DNA of 32,829 nucleotides from NCBI RefSeq assembly GCF_900197875.1, contig NZ_FZMO01000529.1:1-32829 (forward strand), read 5' to 3'. A model generated the notes under the pieces. The model saw only the letters and a program-made list of their open reading frames with translations. It was not told the origin of the DNA and did no database searches. Of this stretch, positions 9,301-16,541 are shown piece after piece; the first letter of the stretch is position 1; the number at the start of each line of letters is the position of its first letter. The stretch comes from Frankia canadensis (lineage in GTDB: Bacteria > Actinomycetota > Actinomycetes > Frankiales > Frankiaceae). The translations under genes and the position numbers were made by a program.

Positions 9301-9577
9301 GCAGCAGCAGCTCCGACACCGACGGGGCCCCGGCGAGCTGGATGAACACCTGGCGGTACTCGGACAGCAGGTCGGCGTCGGCGAGGACCAGCACCCGGCT
9401 GGTGTCCACACCCTTGCGGCGCAGGTGACTCTGGTACTCCCGCTGGATCGCGCCGATCGGGGTGCGCAGCGCGCGCTGCGGCTCCTCGCGCAGGTCGACG
9501 ACCACGACCACGGCGTCGTCGTCGACCCCGCGGCCCTGCCCCGCGCCGAACCCGCCCACGAACGCCGGGGTCGTCAC
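6338..9577 (-). CDS. Large four-helix membrane protein of the tubulin-like cluster, function unknown
   Basis: The product is 1079 aa from a GTG start inside a tandem repeat. Residues ~20-400 are a soluble region that opens with a buried-strand pattern (AVVVVVDLREEP) and later SRVLVLADADLLSEY, suggesting an alpha/beta fold. Two hydrophobic hairpins follow (~410-450 and ~480-520), then a helical segment and a Gly/Pro-rich stretch (~599-660) of GFGP-type repeats. A second soluble block (~690-840) precedes a long disordered Ala/Ser/Pro/Glu-rich tail ending DEENDLW. I recognise no catalytic motif. It lies 97 bp downstream of the tubulin-like gene, and the next start overlaps its stop by 4 nt. By context it may be the membrane partner of the tubulin-like protein. 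Start-site uncertainty is a few codons. Confidence 0.75.
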   Translation of the reverse strand: MTTPAFVGGFGAGQGRGVDDDAVVVVVDLREEPQRALRTPIGAIQREYQSHLRRKGVDTSRVLVLADADLLSEYRQVFIQLAGAPSVSELLLLALGRQGGGERLHLPPIPELPVLWAGDTRGVRWTPGQPGRALGLDEDAAANLAGLVQALSIPSVFTRVREHVLRTCAHQAATPAIALLLGRVDREILDEAAGHAFGHFTQTGPAGSGTPPPDEAVKIDQLLTGAASQDVAGIGNIVDPRGSLPQAAAKARAHLTTAEDLLTTLREEPFTRRRPAPGGGEVPAGELVWTELVAAGTHLEELARGLHEALRTTGGQEGIGQKQAHALSVLGIQVGPVPAAEPGEVRAALRRQTDVALTAREPLAAIALRLRELAGRAAPTGSAPYASQVTEICPAALFDTLKVPPRFPRWLHTGTLSTAFVGALLAGLWWPWGLLGASLAVGVTVYLSVQLYRRRPVPQPKHSPDPRDVSRLSPLWFSLDAVAGGVIGVSAGASAGSIGLGLGLPLLVVGLLLTAAPLLWWRRAVDAWRRSLRLTDAAGAVRALGDLLRRVALNEWVLANYRLGGARLASGLADAVEAAAATLAERRPTPVGPSAFGSPLGAGQPGGFGPSGDAGPSGGFGGFGPPAGFGPSGGFGPPGGFGPPAGMGQPGGFGPMPGGAGATDVVATADRESGTTLGIAPAVSRQLRANRGALAEIVTDDVAAAIRTVINAHGEEIARERRDDITRTVHDALTSLLGAYDEHLERRGPLAAPPFDADHRRRVDLARKVWLGSPELDRLRHATANLPGLLQLTNEEDLRLLDQTPDAAPIVRFVPGVADPVRDEGTGSPDIAGLIRLTQLNAASARRADPPRARRPLPAPVAEDASRAEHASRAEDASRAQAGSHTESGLVAESGSVTESGSVTEAGSVDAADPPDGVPAADPPAAVAGRAADGTPPAAAPPLTSDSSRPSPRSAPHPQPAPSPSAVPRALSASSASSVQFAPPDTPSSPPVPPVPDVSPGGGEVHPGATAGGPGSAASVRWARPDPRPGGWAGGDGGDIGGDDDEDRTMHMPPPAAGVNISPPPAHPTPPLDEENDLW

Positions 9578-9650
9578 CGTCGCCCGCCCGTCACCGTCGC
9601 CCGCCCGTCACCGTCGCCTGCCCGTCACCGTCATCCCCCGTCACAGTCGT
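9573..9650. repeat. 17-bp tandem repeat across the start of the 1079-aa gene
   Basis: The unit gtcaccgtcgcccgccc occurs at 9573-9589 and 9590-9606, with one mismatch at 9607-9623. A degenerate copy starts at 9624 and a partial one at about 9640. The first copy contains the GTG start codon of the membrane-protein gene, so the repeat forms its translation-initiation region. Because 17 is not a multiple of 3, each copy offers a GTG in a different frame. Confidence 0.85.
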
Positions 9651-9674
9651 CTGATCACCGCGGTCGATCCGTCG

Positions 9675-12600
9675 TCACGGCGTGCCGGTCGCGTAGTCGT
9701 AGAGGTCCCGCAGGTTGCTGCGGATGGCGTCGTCGTCGGGGAACGGCAGGTCCTGGGCCGCGGGCACGGTCCTCGTCCAGAACTCGAGGAGCTGGTCGAG
9801 ACGGCTGCGGCTGGCGGGCGGCAGGCCGTCGCGGAACTTCTCGATCCGCGCGGCCTCCTTCTCGGCCACGTCGATGAACGCCCGGTACGCCTCGGACGGC
9901 GGCTGCGGCTCGGCCGTGTGCCCCCGCGGCCGGATCGTGCGAAGGCTGCGGGTGAACGCCCGGCGCGCCTCGTCGTCGTCCTCGACGATCGCCTGCTCGT
10001 AGGCGCGCAGCAGCGACCCCCACGACGACGTCTGCCCGACCCGGCGCAGCGGCAGGTACATCGACTGCGCCTCGTCGTACTCCACCGCCTTGACCAGGAC
10101 GGACTCCGGCGACTCGAGCGGTCCGGTGACCGTCATCTGGCCGTTCCACATGGCGCACAGCAGGCGGTGCAGGATGACCGCGCGGTTGTCCTCGGTCATC
10201 GCGAGCCAGCCGTAGTTGTAGCCGAGGCGCTGCCGCCAGCGCAGGTAGTCCGCCGGATCGTTGACCACCAGCGCCTGCGACCAGAACCGCAGCAGCTCGC
10301 GGACCTCGCGGACCTCGTTGACGGCCATCGACGAGCGGAACAGCACCACGACGATCGAGTCCGCCTGGCCCGCGCGGTACTCCGGGGTCACGCCCTGGTC
10401 CGCGGGCAGCGCGAGTTCCTGGGTCAGGCAGGCCGCCACCTCGGTCTCGGGAACCTGTTTGACGGCCGGATGCGCGATGAGGATCTTGAGCTGACCGGCG
10501 CCGTCCGGGGTGAACCCGCCGGGCAGCAGCGCGCGGAGCTGATCGTGGAACTGGCGCAGGTCGGTGGGGTCGACGTCGGGTGCCGCGCTGCTCGCGGCCC
10601 GGGCGAGCAGCCGGCCCATGGACGGCAGCAGTGGCACGCCGCCGCCCTCGGCCTCCGCGAACAGCGCCTTGACCTCCTGCTTGAGCCGGTCCCGCAGGCT
10701 CGCGACCGCGCGCTGCGGCGCGCCGCGCTCGCTGATCTCCTCGAAGGCCTTCGTCCAGTCCTCGCCGCGCACCAGCACCCGCACGACGTCCGCCTCGGCG
10801 GATCCCTCCGGATGCTGGCCGCGGGCGAGGAACGCGCGCAGCACGGTGCGGTAGAAGACGTCGAGGTTGCCGCCGGCGGGCAGCAGTTGGCGGATGCCGG
10901 TGCGGTCCTGGCTGAGAGCCACGGTCCGCCGGTCGAACTCGTCCGGCTCGGCGCGGGCGAACACCCGCAGCGCCTCGGCGAACTCGTCGAGGTAGCCGGT
11001 GGCGGTGTTCATCTTCGACTGCCACACCCGCGACTGGCGGCCCCACGCCTCGTGCCACAGCCGCCAGGTGTTCCACCGGTGCCAGTGCTGCAGCGTGGCC
11101 ACGGCCTGCTGGGCCGGCGGGTCGCCCCACTTGGCCTTCGAGGTCATCCGGTTGCGGATGTCCGGCAGCAGCGGGGCGGCGGCCGCGGTCGGCGGCCGGT
11201 TCGGCAGCTGCGGCGGGGTGTTCTTGCGGGCCTCGAGCAGCCCGAGCAGCCCGGTCTTGTCGTTCGGGTCCGGCAGTCCGGGATGACCGCGGACGAGCCG
11301 CTGCAGGCGGAAGACGTCGACCTCGGTGAGCAGGACGCGCGCGGCCTCCACCGGCTGGAATCGCTGGCCGGCGATCTCCTGCACCCGCTGGTCGACCTGC
11401 TGCGCGTGCGCGCGCAGCACCGCGCCGATGCTGTCGGAGTAGTCGGTGAGCGACTTGCGGATCTCGGCGGCGCCGTCGACCATCCGCGGCGCCGGCACCG
11501 GCAGGTCGGGGCGATCGAGGATCTCCCCCAGGTTCGCCGCGCGCGCCATCCGGCCGATCAGCGGGACGTTGTGCTCGCTGCCGCCGGGCGGTGCCGTGTC
11601 GAGCTGGGGGACGGCGCGGGCCAGCAGCCGGCCGGCGACCAGCTCGGCGAGGTCGTCGCCGGGAACGGTCAGCGAGGCGACCAGCGCGGTCGACACGCCA
11701 CGGTGGCCGATACCGGAGTCGGCGGCGGTGTTGCGGGTCGCGGCGCCGTTGATGAACGAGTCCGCGAACGACTGGAACGACTGGCCGACCACGACCGCGT
11801 GCTCGGCCTGCTGCTCGGAGGTGATGAGCGAGAGCACCAGGGACGCGATCGAGCGGTGGATGTCGTCCTTGTCCATACCGGGCGTGCGGCTGAACAGGAA
11901 CCCGGTCTGCACCGTGCCCGGCGCGATCTGGATCTTCCGTCCGGGGTAGGCCACGTCGACCGGCCGGCCGATGTTGTCGGAGTGGCCGAGAACGCGCCGC
12001 GCCTTGCGGGCGTTCTGGTCGTCGACCAGCCGGAAGAGGTCGAGCAGCGCCCGGCCGGCGTTGAGCTGGGCCGAGCGGCCTCCGCCCCTGCCCTCGTCGA
12101 AGGCGCTCGGCATGAGCACCAGCGGGTAGATCTGGGCGCCGATGCGGGCCCGGTCGAAGGCGTCCGCGATCAGATGCAGGTAGTCGTAGAAGATGCCGGC
12201 GCCGGTGCCGCCGGCAACCGAGAAGGCGACGAACACGTCGCAGGACCGGTTCGACTTCCCGCCGAGCACCCCCAGCTCGGCGCCGGCGCGGCTCACCGCG
12301 TCGATGGCCTCGCGCAGCGGCTGCTGGCCGGGGCCGACGTCCTCGCGGACCGTCTCGAACAGCGCGGCCCGGCCGACCGTGGGCAGCTGCCCCGCGCCCC
12401 GGGTGATCGGTGCGACGAGCGGTTCGTCGAGGGTCGGCGGCAGCCAGGACTGGACGTACGGGCCCGCGGTCATCCGCAGGTTGCCGGCGACGTCGGAGTA
12501 CGTCTGGAACTTGGGCACCAGCCCCCGGACGAGGTGGGCGTTGCGCGCGGCCGCCTGCTGGTGCACCGGCGCGGGCACGGTGGCGCCGTGGATGCGGTCC

Positions 12601-12842
12601 AGCTCGGTCTCGTTCAGGTCGGCGTAGACGAACTGCAGACAGCCCGGCAGCTGGAACGGCAGGTAGCCGGAGTTGCCGTGCACACCCATCCGCTCGGCGA
12701 ACGCCGTGCCGTCCGGCCCGCACAGGGCCTGCCGCAGCCGCCGCTCGAGTTCGGTCCCGATGGCGCAGCCGGTTCCTCCGAGGCCCACGAAGACCAACGG
12801 CTGGTAGATGTTCAGCCCGAAGGCGCTGTCCCGCGTCACCAT
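9675..12842 (-). CDS. Tubulin/FtsZ-superfamily protein (Tubulin_2-like)
   Basis: The product is 1055 aa. The N-terminus has a Rossmann-like nucleotide loop, VFVGLGGTGCAIGTEL (20-25 is GLGGTG), then the acidic strand FVYADLNETE. The tubulin signature is present as AFSVAGGTGAGIFYDYL (AGGTGAG 210-216, compare GGGTG(S/T)G of tubulin/FtsZ). These motifs bind the guanine nucleotide in this superfamily. The remaining ~700 residues are a helical, charged extension with no motif I recognise, so the protein is over twice FtsZ length. No membrane helix or signal peptide is seen, so it is cytoplasmic. ATG 12842 has only a weak upstream purine stretch; a GTG one codon later is also possible. It sits between the vWA gene (109-bp gap) and the 1079-aa membrane-protein gene. 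GTP-dependent polymerisation is plausible but not shown by sequence. Confidence 0.88.
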   Translation of the reverse strand: MVTRDSAFGLNIYQPLVFVGLGGTGCAIGTELERRLRQALCGPDGTAFAERMGVHGNSGYLPFQLPGCLQFVYADLNETELDRIHGATVPAPVHQQAAARNAHLVRGLVPKFQTYSDVAGNLRMTAGPYVQSWLPPTLDEPLVAPITRGAGQLPTVGRAALFETVREDVGPGQQPLREAIDAVSRAGAELGVLGGKSNRSCDVFVAFSVAGGTGAGIFYDYLHLIADAFDRARIGAQIYPLVLMPSAFDEGRGGGRSAQLNAGRALLDLFRLVDDQNARKARRVLGHSDNIGRPVDVAYPGRKIQIAPGTVQTGFLFSRTPGMDKDDIHRSIASLVLSLITSEQQAEHAVVVGQSFQSFADSFINGAATRNTAADSGIGHRGVSTALVASLTVPGDDLAELVAGRLLARAVPQLDTAPPGGSEHNVPLIGRMARAANLGEILDRPDLPVPAPRMVDGAAEIRKSLTDYSDSIGAVLRAHAQQVDQRVQEIAGQRFQPVEAARVLLTEVDVFRLQRLVRGHPGLPDPNDKTGLLGLLEARKNTPPQLPNRPPTAAAAPLLPDIRNRMTSKAKWGDPPAQQAVATLQHWHRWNTWRLWHEAWGRQSRVWQSKMNTATGYLDEFAEALRVFARAEPDEFDRRTVALSQDRTGIRQLLPAGGNLDVFYRTVLRAFLARGQHPEGSAEADVVRVLVRGEDWTKAFEEISERGAPQRAVASLRDRLKQEVKALFAEAEGGGVPLLPSMGRLLARAASSAAPDVDPTDLRQFHDQLRALLPGGFTPDGAGQLKILIAHPAVKQVPETEVAACLTQELALPADQGVTPEYRAGQADSIVVVLFRSSMAVNEVREVRELLRFWSQALVVNDPADYLRWRQRLGYNYGWLAMTEDNRAVILHRLLCAMWNGQMTVTGPLESPESVLVKAVEYDEAQSMYLPLRRVGQTSSWGSLLRAYEQAIVEDDDEARRAFTRSLRTIRPRGHTAEPQPPSEAYRAFIDVAEKEAARIEKFRDGLPPASRSRLDQLLEFWTRTVPAAQDLPFPDDDAIRSNLRDLYDYATGTP

Positions 12843-12951
12843 GCCTGTTCCGATCCGTGTCCGCGTCGTCCGCGTCGAGTACTGCCGAGGTGCCTGTTCC
12901 GACGACCGTCACCGCCCCGCGGTGGCTGCCGGGTCGGACAAGCGCCGAGGG

Positions 12952-15783
12952 TCAGAACTGGGTCGTGTTCCAGTCGTCCCCCCAGGTGCCGCCCGGCTGC
13001 GCCTGCGCCCCCGGCCGCAGCGTCGGCGCGTCGGACACCGACCCGTAGCCGTCCGCGCCGCCGTCGTATCCGCCGGCTCCGTATCCGCCGGCTCCGTATC
13101 CGCCGCCAGAGCCGTCACCGCCGAAACCGCCGGCGCCGTCGGCCGGGTCGCCACCGGCGCTCGCGGCGAAGGGGTCCGGCGCCGGCTGCCTACCGCCGTT
13201 TCCCCGCGCGCCGTGGCCGCCGGCGGCGCCGGCGCCGGCGAAGGGATCGGCACCGGCGTGACCACCACCCCCGGCGTTCCCGCCGCCGAACGGGTCCTGA
13301 CCGCCGGCCGGTACGGCGAACGGGTCCGGGCCACCCGCGGGCGCGGCGAACGGATCCTGACCGCCGGTCGGTGCCCCGAACGGGTCCGCGGACCCCGCGC
13401 CGAACGGATCGTGCCCGCTGTCCGGTCCCTGGCCGCCGCCACCCGCCCACGGGTCGTCCGAGGCGAGCGGAGCCGGTCCGGCCGGCTGGACCCGCCGGTC
13501 CTGCAGCCACAGAGTCGCCCCCGAGGGCAGCGGGATCCGGGTGCCCGCCTGGTCGGTGCGGCTCTCGCCACCCGGGCCGACCACGGTGAGCTGGCCGTGC
13601 CGCGCGCGGCGGACGGTGTAGACGTTCGCGGTGTCGCCGGGGTTGGCCAGCGCCAGGCTGAGAGGCAAGCCGGGCTGGTCGTGCAGCACGAACCGGAAGC
13701 GGTCGGCCCACCTGCGCGGCGCCGCCACGTCGATGGGCGGCAGATCGCCGCGGGCGGCGTTCGCCTGCAGATCGCAGACGTCGACGCGACGGCGCCAGCG
13801 GGCCCGCAGCACCAGCGCGGCGGCGATGCCGAGGAGCACCAGGACCAGGACGAGGACCAGCAGATACAGGTATTTGGCGACGAAGCCGGGCGGCGCCTTG
13901 ACCGTGAGGTTGAGCTGTTCGTCGTCGAGCGTGACGTCCTGCCCGCCGGCCGACACGTCGAGAACGCGCGCGAGCCCGGACCGCGCCCCGTAGGCCGCGT
14001 CGGCCGCGACGGAGATCGTCAGCGCCTGGGTGAAGCCGCTGGCCCCGGCCGGCACGGTGAGGTCGGCAGGCGAGACCGACAGCCCCGGCAGGCCCTCCAG
14101 CCGCACCCGCAGCTGCCGGGGGGACGAGCCGGGGTTGTCCGCGCGCAGGGTCGCGGTGATCGTCGCCGGTCGGTGCACGCCGCCGACGGCGGGCACCTGG
14201 AGGACCGCGCCGCCGGAACGCCGCCCGGCGATCGGGTAGGACGCCGACTGCAGCGTGCCGCGCAGGCCCTCGCCCTGGACGCTGCCGGTGAGCCGCAGCA
14301 GGCCGGACGCGTTCTCCGGTACCTGTACCCGGCCCGAGAAGGTGCCGTCCGCCGCCTTCTGGTCGGCGACGCGACCGTCATCGGCCAGCAGCACCTGCCG
14401 GTCGGGAAACCCCTCCCCGGCCAGGAACGCCTGGAAGTTCAGGCCCGTGAGCTGCTTCGGGTCGATCGGCTCGCCCCTGCTGGTCTGCAGCGAGACGTAG
14501 ACGTTCGCCGCCTGGCCCGGCTTCGGGGAGGAGGGCACGAGCCGGACCACCGAGCTGAGCTGGCCCAGCCAGGTGAGGTCGGCCAGCACGGTGCGGGGCT
14601 GGGTGCCGGGCGGCCAGGTGAAGGTCACCTTCCAGTCCCCTGGATACGGCCTGGAGATGAACAGCGACTCGGAGTCCGGGGCGCTCGTGTTCAGGGTGAA
14701 GCGCGAGCCGTTCTGCTCGCCGCTGCCCAGTACCCGATTACCTCGCGGATCGGTGTACGTGATCTTGATGTTCGGATCGCGCTTCAGCGCGTTGATGGTG
14801 GCACTGGACGCGGTCGGCGGAATGGTCAGCGACAGCGTCACCGGCTTGCCCGGGCCGCCGTCGTCCTGCCGCTGCTGGTAGCCCTGGCAGCTCGCGTTCG
14901 CCAGCACCTGGTCGAGCGTCTGGCCGACGTCGGAGGCGGTGTTGGCCCGGTGGTAGACCGGCGCCGCGACCGGCACCCCCTGGCAGAGCGGGTTCACCCC
15001 GGCGCCGAACGTGGCGAGCTGGCGCATCCAGTTCTCATCCAGCCCGCTGCCGAAGCCGACCGGCCAGATCTGCGCGCCCAGGGTTCGTGCCCGCGGCGCG
15101 ACCTGGGTGGCGATCACCTGGCGGGCGGCGACGTTGCGCTGGTCGGCGGTCGCCTGCGGGTCGGCGAGCCTCGCCCCGAAGCGCGACACGTTGTCCACCC
15201 GCAGGCCGCCGTCGGTCAGCAGGAAGACCACGTTGAAGAAGGCCGGGTCCCTGTTCGCTTCGAGGATGTCCAGGGCCTTGGTCAGCGCGGCCTCGTGATC
15301 GGTGCCGTTGCCTTCCTCGCGGGTGCGGTTGTGCAGCGTGGACAGGCAGGTCCGGAAGTCGGCGCTGGCCACCCGCGCCATCGGACAGGCCTCATCGGTG
15401 GCGCCGTGCGGCCGCTGGCTGACCTCGGGGTAGTCGTCGGTACCGAAGCCGACCACGGCGATCTCGGAGGACGGATCGAGCTGCCCGCTGTTGGCGATGA
15501 GGCCCGCGGCGTCGGCCTCGTGGCGGACGGACTCCACGCTCTCGCTGTTCGACTCGTCGACGAGCACCACGGCATGGACCTTGGGACGGCCGTCGGCGCC
15601 GACTGTGGCGGGACCGCTCCCAGCGGTCGACAGCGCCGCCGGCGTGACCGACGCCGGTGCGTGATCGGGCGTCACGGCGGCGAGGGCCGGCGCGATCGTC
15701 GCCGCGACGACCGCGAGCACGGTCGCCGCGACCGACAGGGCTCTGGGAATCCATTCGCCCAGGACAACAGTTCGGTCGGGCAT
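12952..15783 (-). CDS. Membrane vWA-domain protein with DPF-repeat cytoplasmic tail
   Basis: The product is 943 aa. ATG 15783 is chosen because GGGGAGG lies 9 nt upstream; an in-frame GTG at 15810 has no such site. A signal-like hydrophobic segment (~15-36) leads to an extracytoplasmic vWA domain. Its MIDAS motif is VLVDESNSES (DxSxS at 76-80), with FLLTDGG further on, so metal-dependent ligand binding is expected. Beta-rich Ig-like modules follow, then a strong transmembrane helix (~632-655, YLYLLVLVLVLVLLGIAAAL). The cytoplasmic part has a small beta domain and a Gly-rich tail with repeated DPFG/DPFA motifs (~785-878) and GYGAGG units. It is the first gene of the minus-strand set, so it may be the outside sensor or adhesion arm, with the DPF tail recruiting cytoplasmic partners. 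That role is inference. Confidence 0.88.
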   Translation of the reverse strand: MPDRTVVLGEWIPRALSVAATVLAVVAATIAPALAAVTPDHAPASVTPAALSTAGSGPATVGADGRPKVHAVVLVDESNSESVESVRHEADAAGLIANSGQLDPSSEIAVVGFGTDDYPEVSQRPHGATDEACPMARVASADFRTCLSTLHNRTREEGNGTDHEAALTKALDILEANRDPAFFNVVFLLTDGGLRVDNVSRFGARLADPQATADQRNVAARQVIATQVAPRARTLGAQIWPVGFGSGLDENWMRQLATFGAGVNPLCQGVPVAAPVYHRANTASDVGQTLDQVLANASCQGYQQRQDDGGPGKPVTLSLTIPPTASSATINALKRDPNIKITYTDPRGNRVLGSGEQNGSRFTLNTSAPDSESLFISRPYPGDWKVTFTWPPGTQPRTVLADLTWLGQLSSVVRLVPSSPKPGQAANVYVSLQTSRGEPIDPKQLTGLNFQAFLAGEGFPDRQVLLADDGRVADQKAADGTFSGRVQVPENASGLLRLTGSVQGEGLRGTLQSASYPIAGRRSGGAVLQVPAVGGVHRPATITATLRADNPGSSPRQLRVRLEGLPGLSVSPADLTVPAGASGFTQALTISVAADAAYGARSGLARVLDVSAGGQDVTLDDEQLNLTVKAPPGFVAKYLYLLVLVLVLVLLGIAAALVLRARWRRRVDVCDLQANAARGDLPPIDVAAPRRWADRFRFVLHDQPGLPLSLALANPGDTANVYTVRRARHGQLTVVGPGGESRTDQAGTRIPLPSGATLWLQDRRVQPAGPAPLASDDPWAGGGGQGPDSGHDPFGAGSADPFGAPTGGQDPFAAPAGGPDPFAVPAGGQDPFGGGNAGGGGHAGADPFAGAGAAGGHGARGNGGRQPAPDPFAASAGGDPADGAGGFGGDGSGGGYGAGGYGAGGYDGGADGYGSVSDAPTLRPGAQAQPGGTWGDDWNTTQF

Positions 15784-16541
15784 TGTTGTGCGCCTCCCCC
15801 AAAGGCTCACGCGGTGCCTGGCGCCACTGGCACCAGGCCGTTCGCGCTCCTCGCCATCCCCGCGGCGTGTTCACCCCGAAAAACGGCCCATCGGCATGGA
15901 CACCGTGGCATGGCCGTGCGCAATCGCAACATACACCGCACCATGTCCCTGACCTAGTCAGGCCGGGCAGGTATCCGACGCCGGCCCCGCCAACCGCCAT
16001 TTCAGCGAGGCGATCGACGGGCCACCGGAACGTCGACAACTACAACAGGTAATCAGAACTACGCCGACCAGGCGCAGACCACCACTCCATTTCCAACCCG
16101 ACGGTTCCCATGACCAGGAATTTCGCGCCATTTTCCTGCTTGCGAACAAGCGATGGGATCGATCACAAAGAGTTACGGGGCATGGGGGGGTGGGGCCAGC
16201 CGGCGAGGCGGCTATGGGGTCACGCCTCAGCGCTCCGTCACCTCCTCCATGCCTGCGCGACAGCCGCCTTCTGACCGAAGACGACACGATCTACCGTTAC
16301 GGACCGCGAGCCGACCGCGCGACCCTGGCGATCGACTGGCCAGAATCACCGGCAATGGCCATCCAGCGGCCAACTGGCGGCTCGCGTGGCCAGCCGGCCT
16401 CCGTGGCCGTGGGGACGAGGCTCCCGGGGTGTGGTCGTGGCGCGGGCCGTCGTGGCGGGCCCGGTGCGGACCGTCCCGGCCGGCGTGTGATCGTGGAGAC
16501 GGCCCTGGGAGGCCGGTCGAACCGACATAGGCGAGGTGGCG
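15784..16541. other. Divergent intergenic control region
   Basis: These 758 bp separate the minus-strand cluster from the plus-strand DUF2786 gene. No convincing coding frame is seen on either strand. The stretch 15900-16180 is clearly less GC-rich than its surroundings, as expected for promoters. It contains a 15-bp palindrome at 15948-15962, a small hairpin GCTTG-CGAA-CAAGC at 16138-16151, and TGGCCA-type hexamers at 16337, 16356, 16368 (CGGCCA) and 16387. No promoter for either direction can be named with confidence. Confidence 0.6.
15948..15962. promoter_or_regulatory. Candidate operator palindrome upstream of the vWA/tubulin cluster
   Basis: CCTGAC-CTA-GTCAGG has perfect 6-bp arms and lies ~165 bp upstream of the vWA start, in the AT-richer part of the divergent region. 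It could bind a dimeric regulator. It is a single short palindrome, so chance is possible. Confidence 0.25.

Noticed and set aside
9462-13589. Very long open plus-strand frame antisense to the tubulin-like and vWA genes
   Set aside because: It is the mirror frame of high-GC genes. The product is Arg/Pro/Gly-rich with no domain, while the opposite strand holds clear tubulin and vWA motifs.
12808-15957. 1049-codon plus-strand frame opposite the vWA gene
   Set aside because: It has no recognisable domain and a biased Arg/Ala/Gly composition. The minus strand has a signal segment, MIDAS motif and ribosome-binding site.
16138-16151. GCTTG-CGAA-CAAGC hairpin as a terminator
   Set aside because: The stem has only 5 bp with no T-run, and it lies in a divergent promoter region where no transcript should end.
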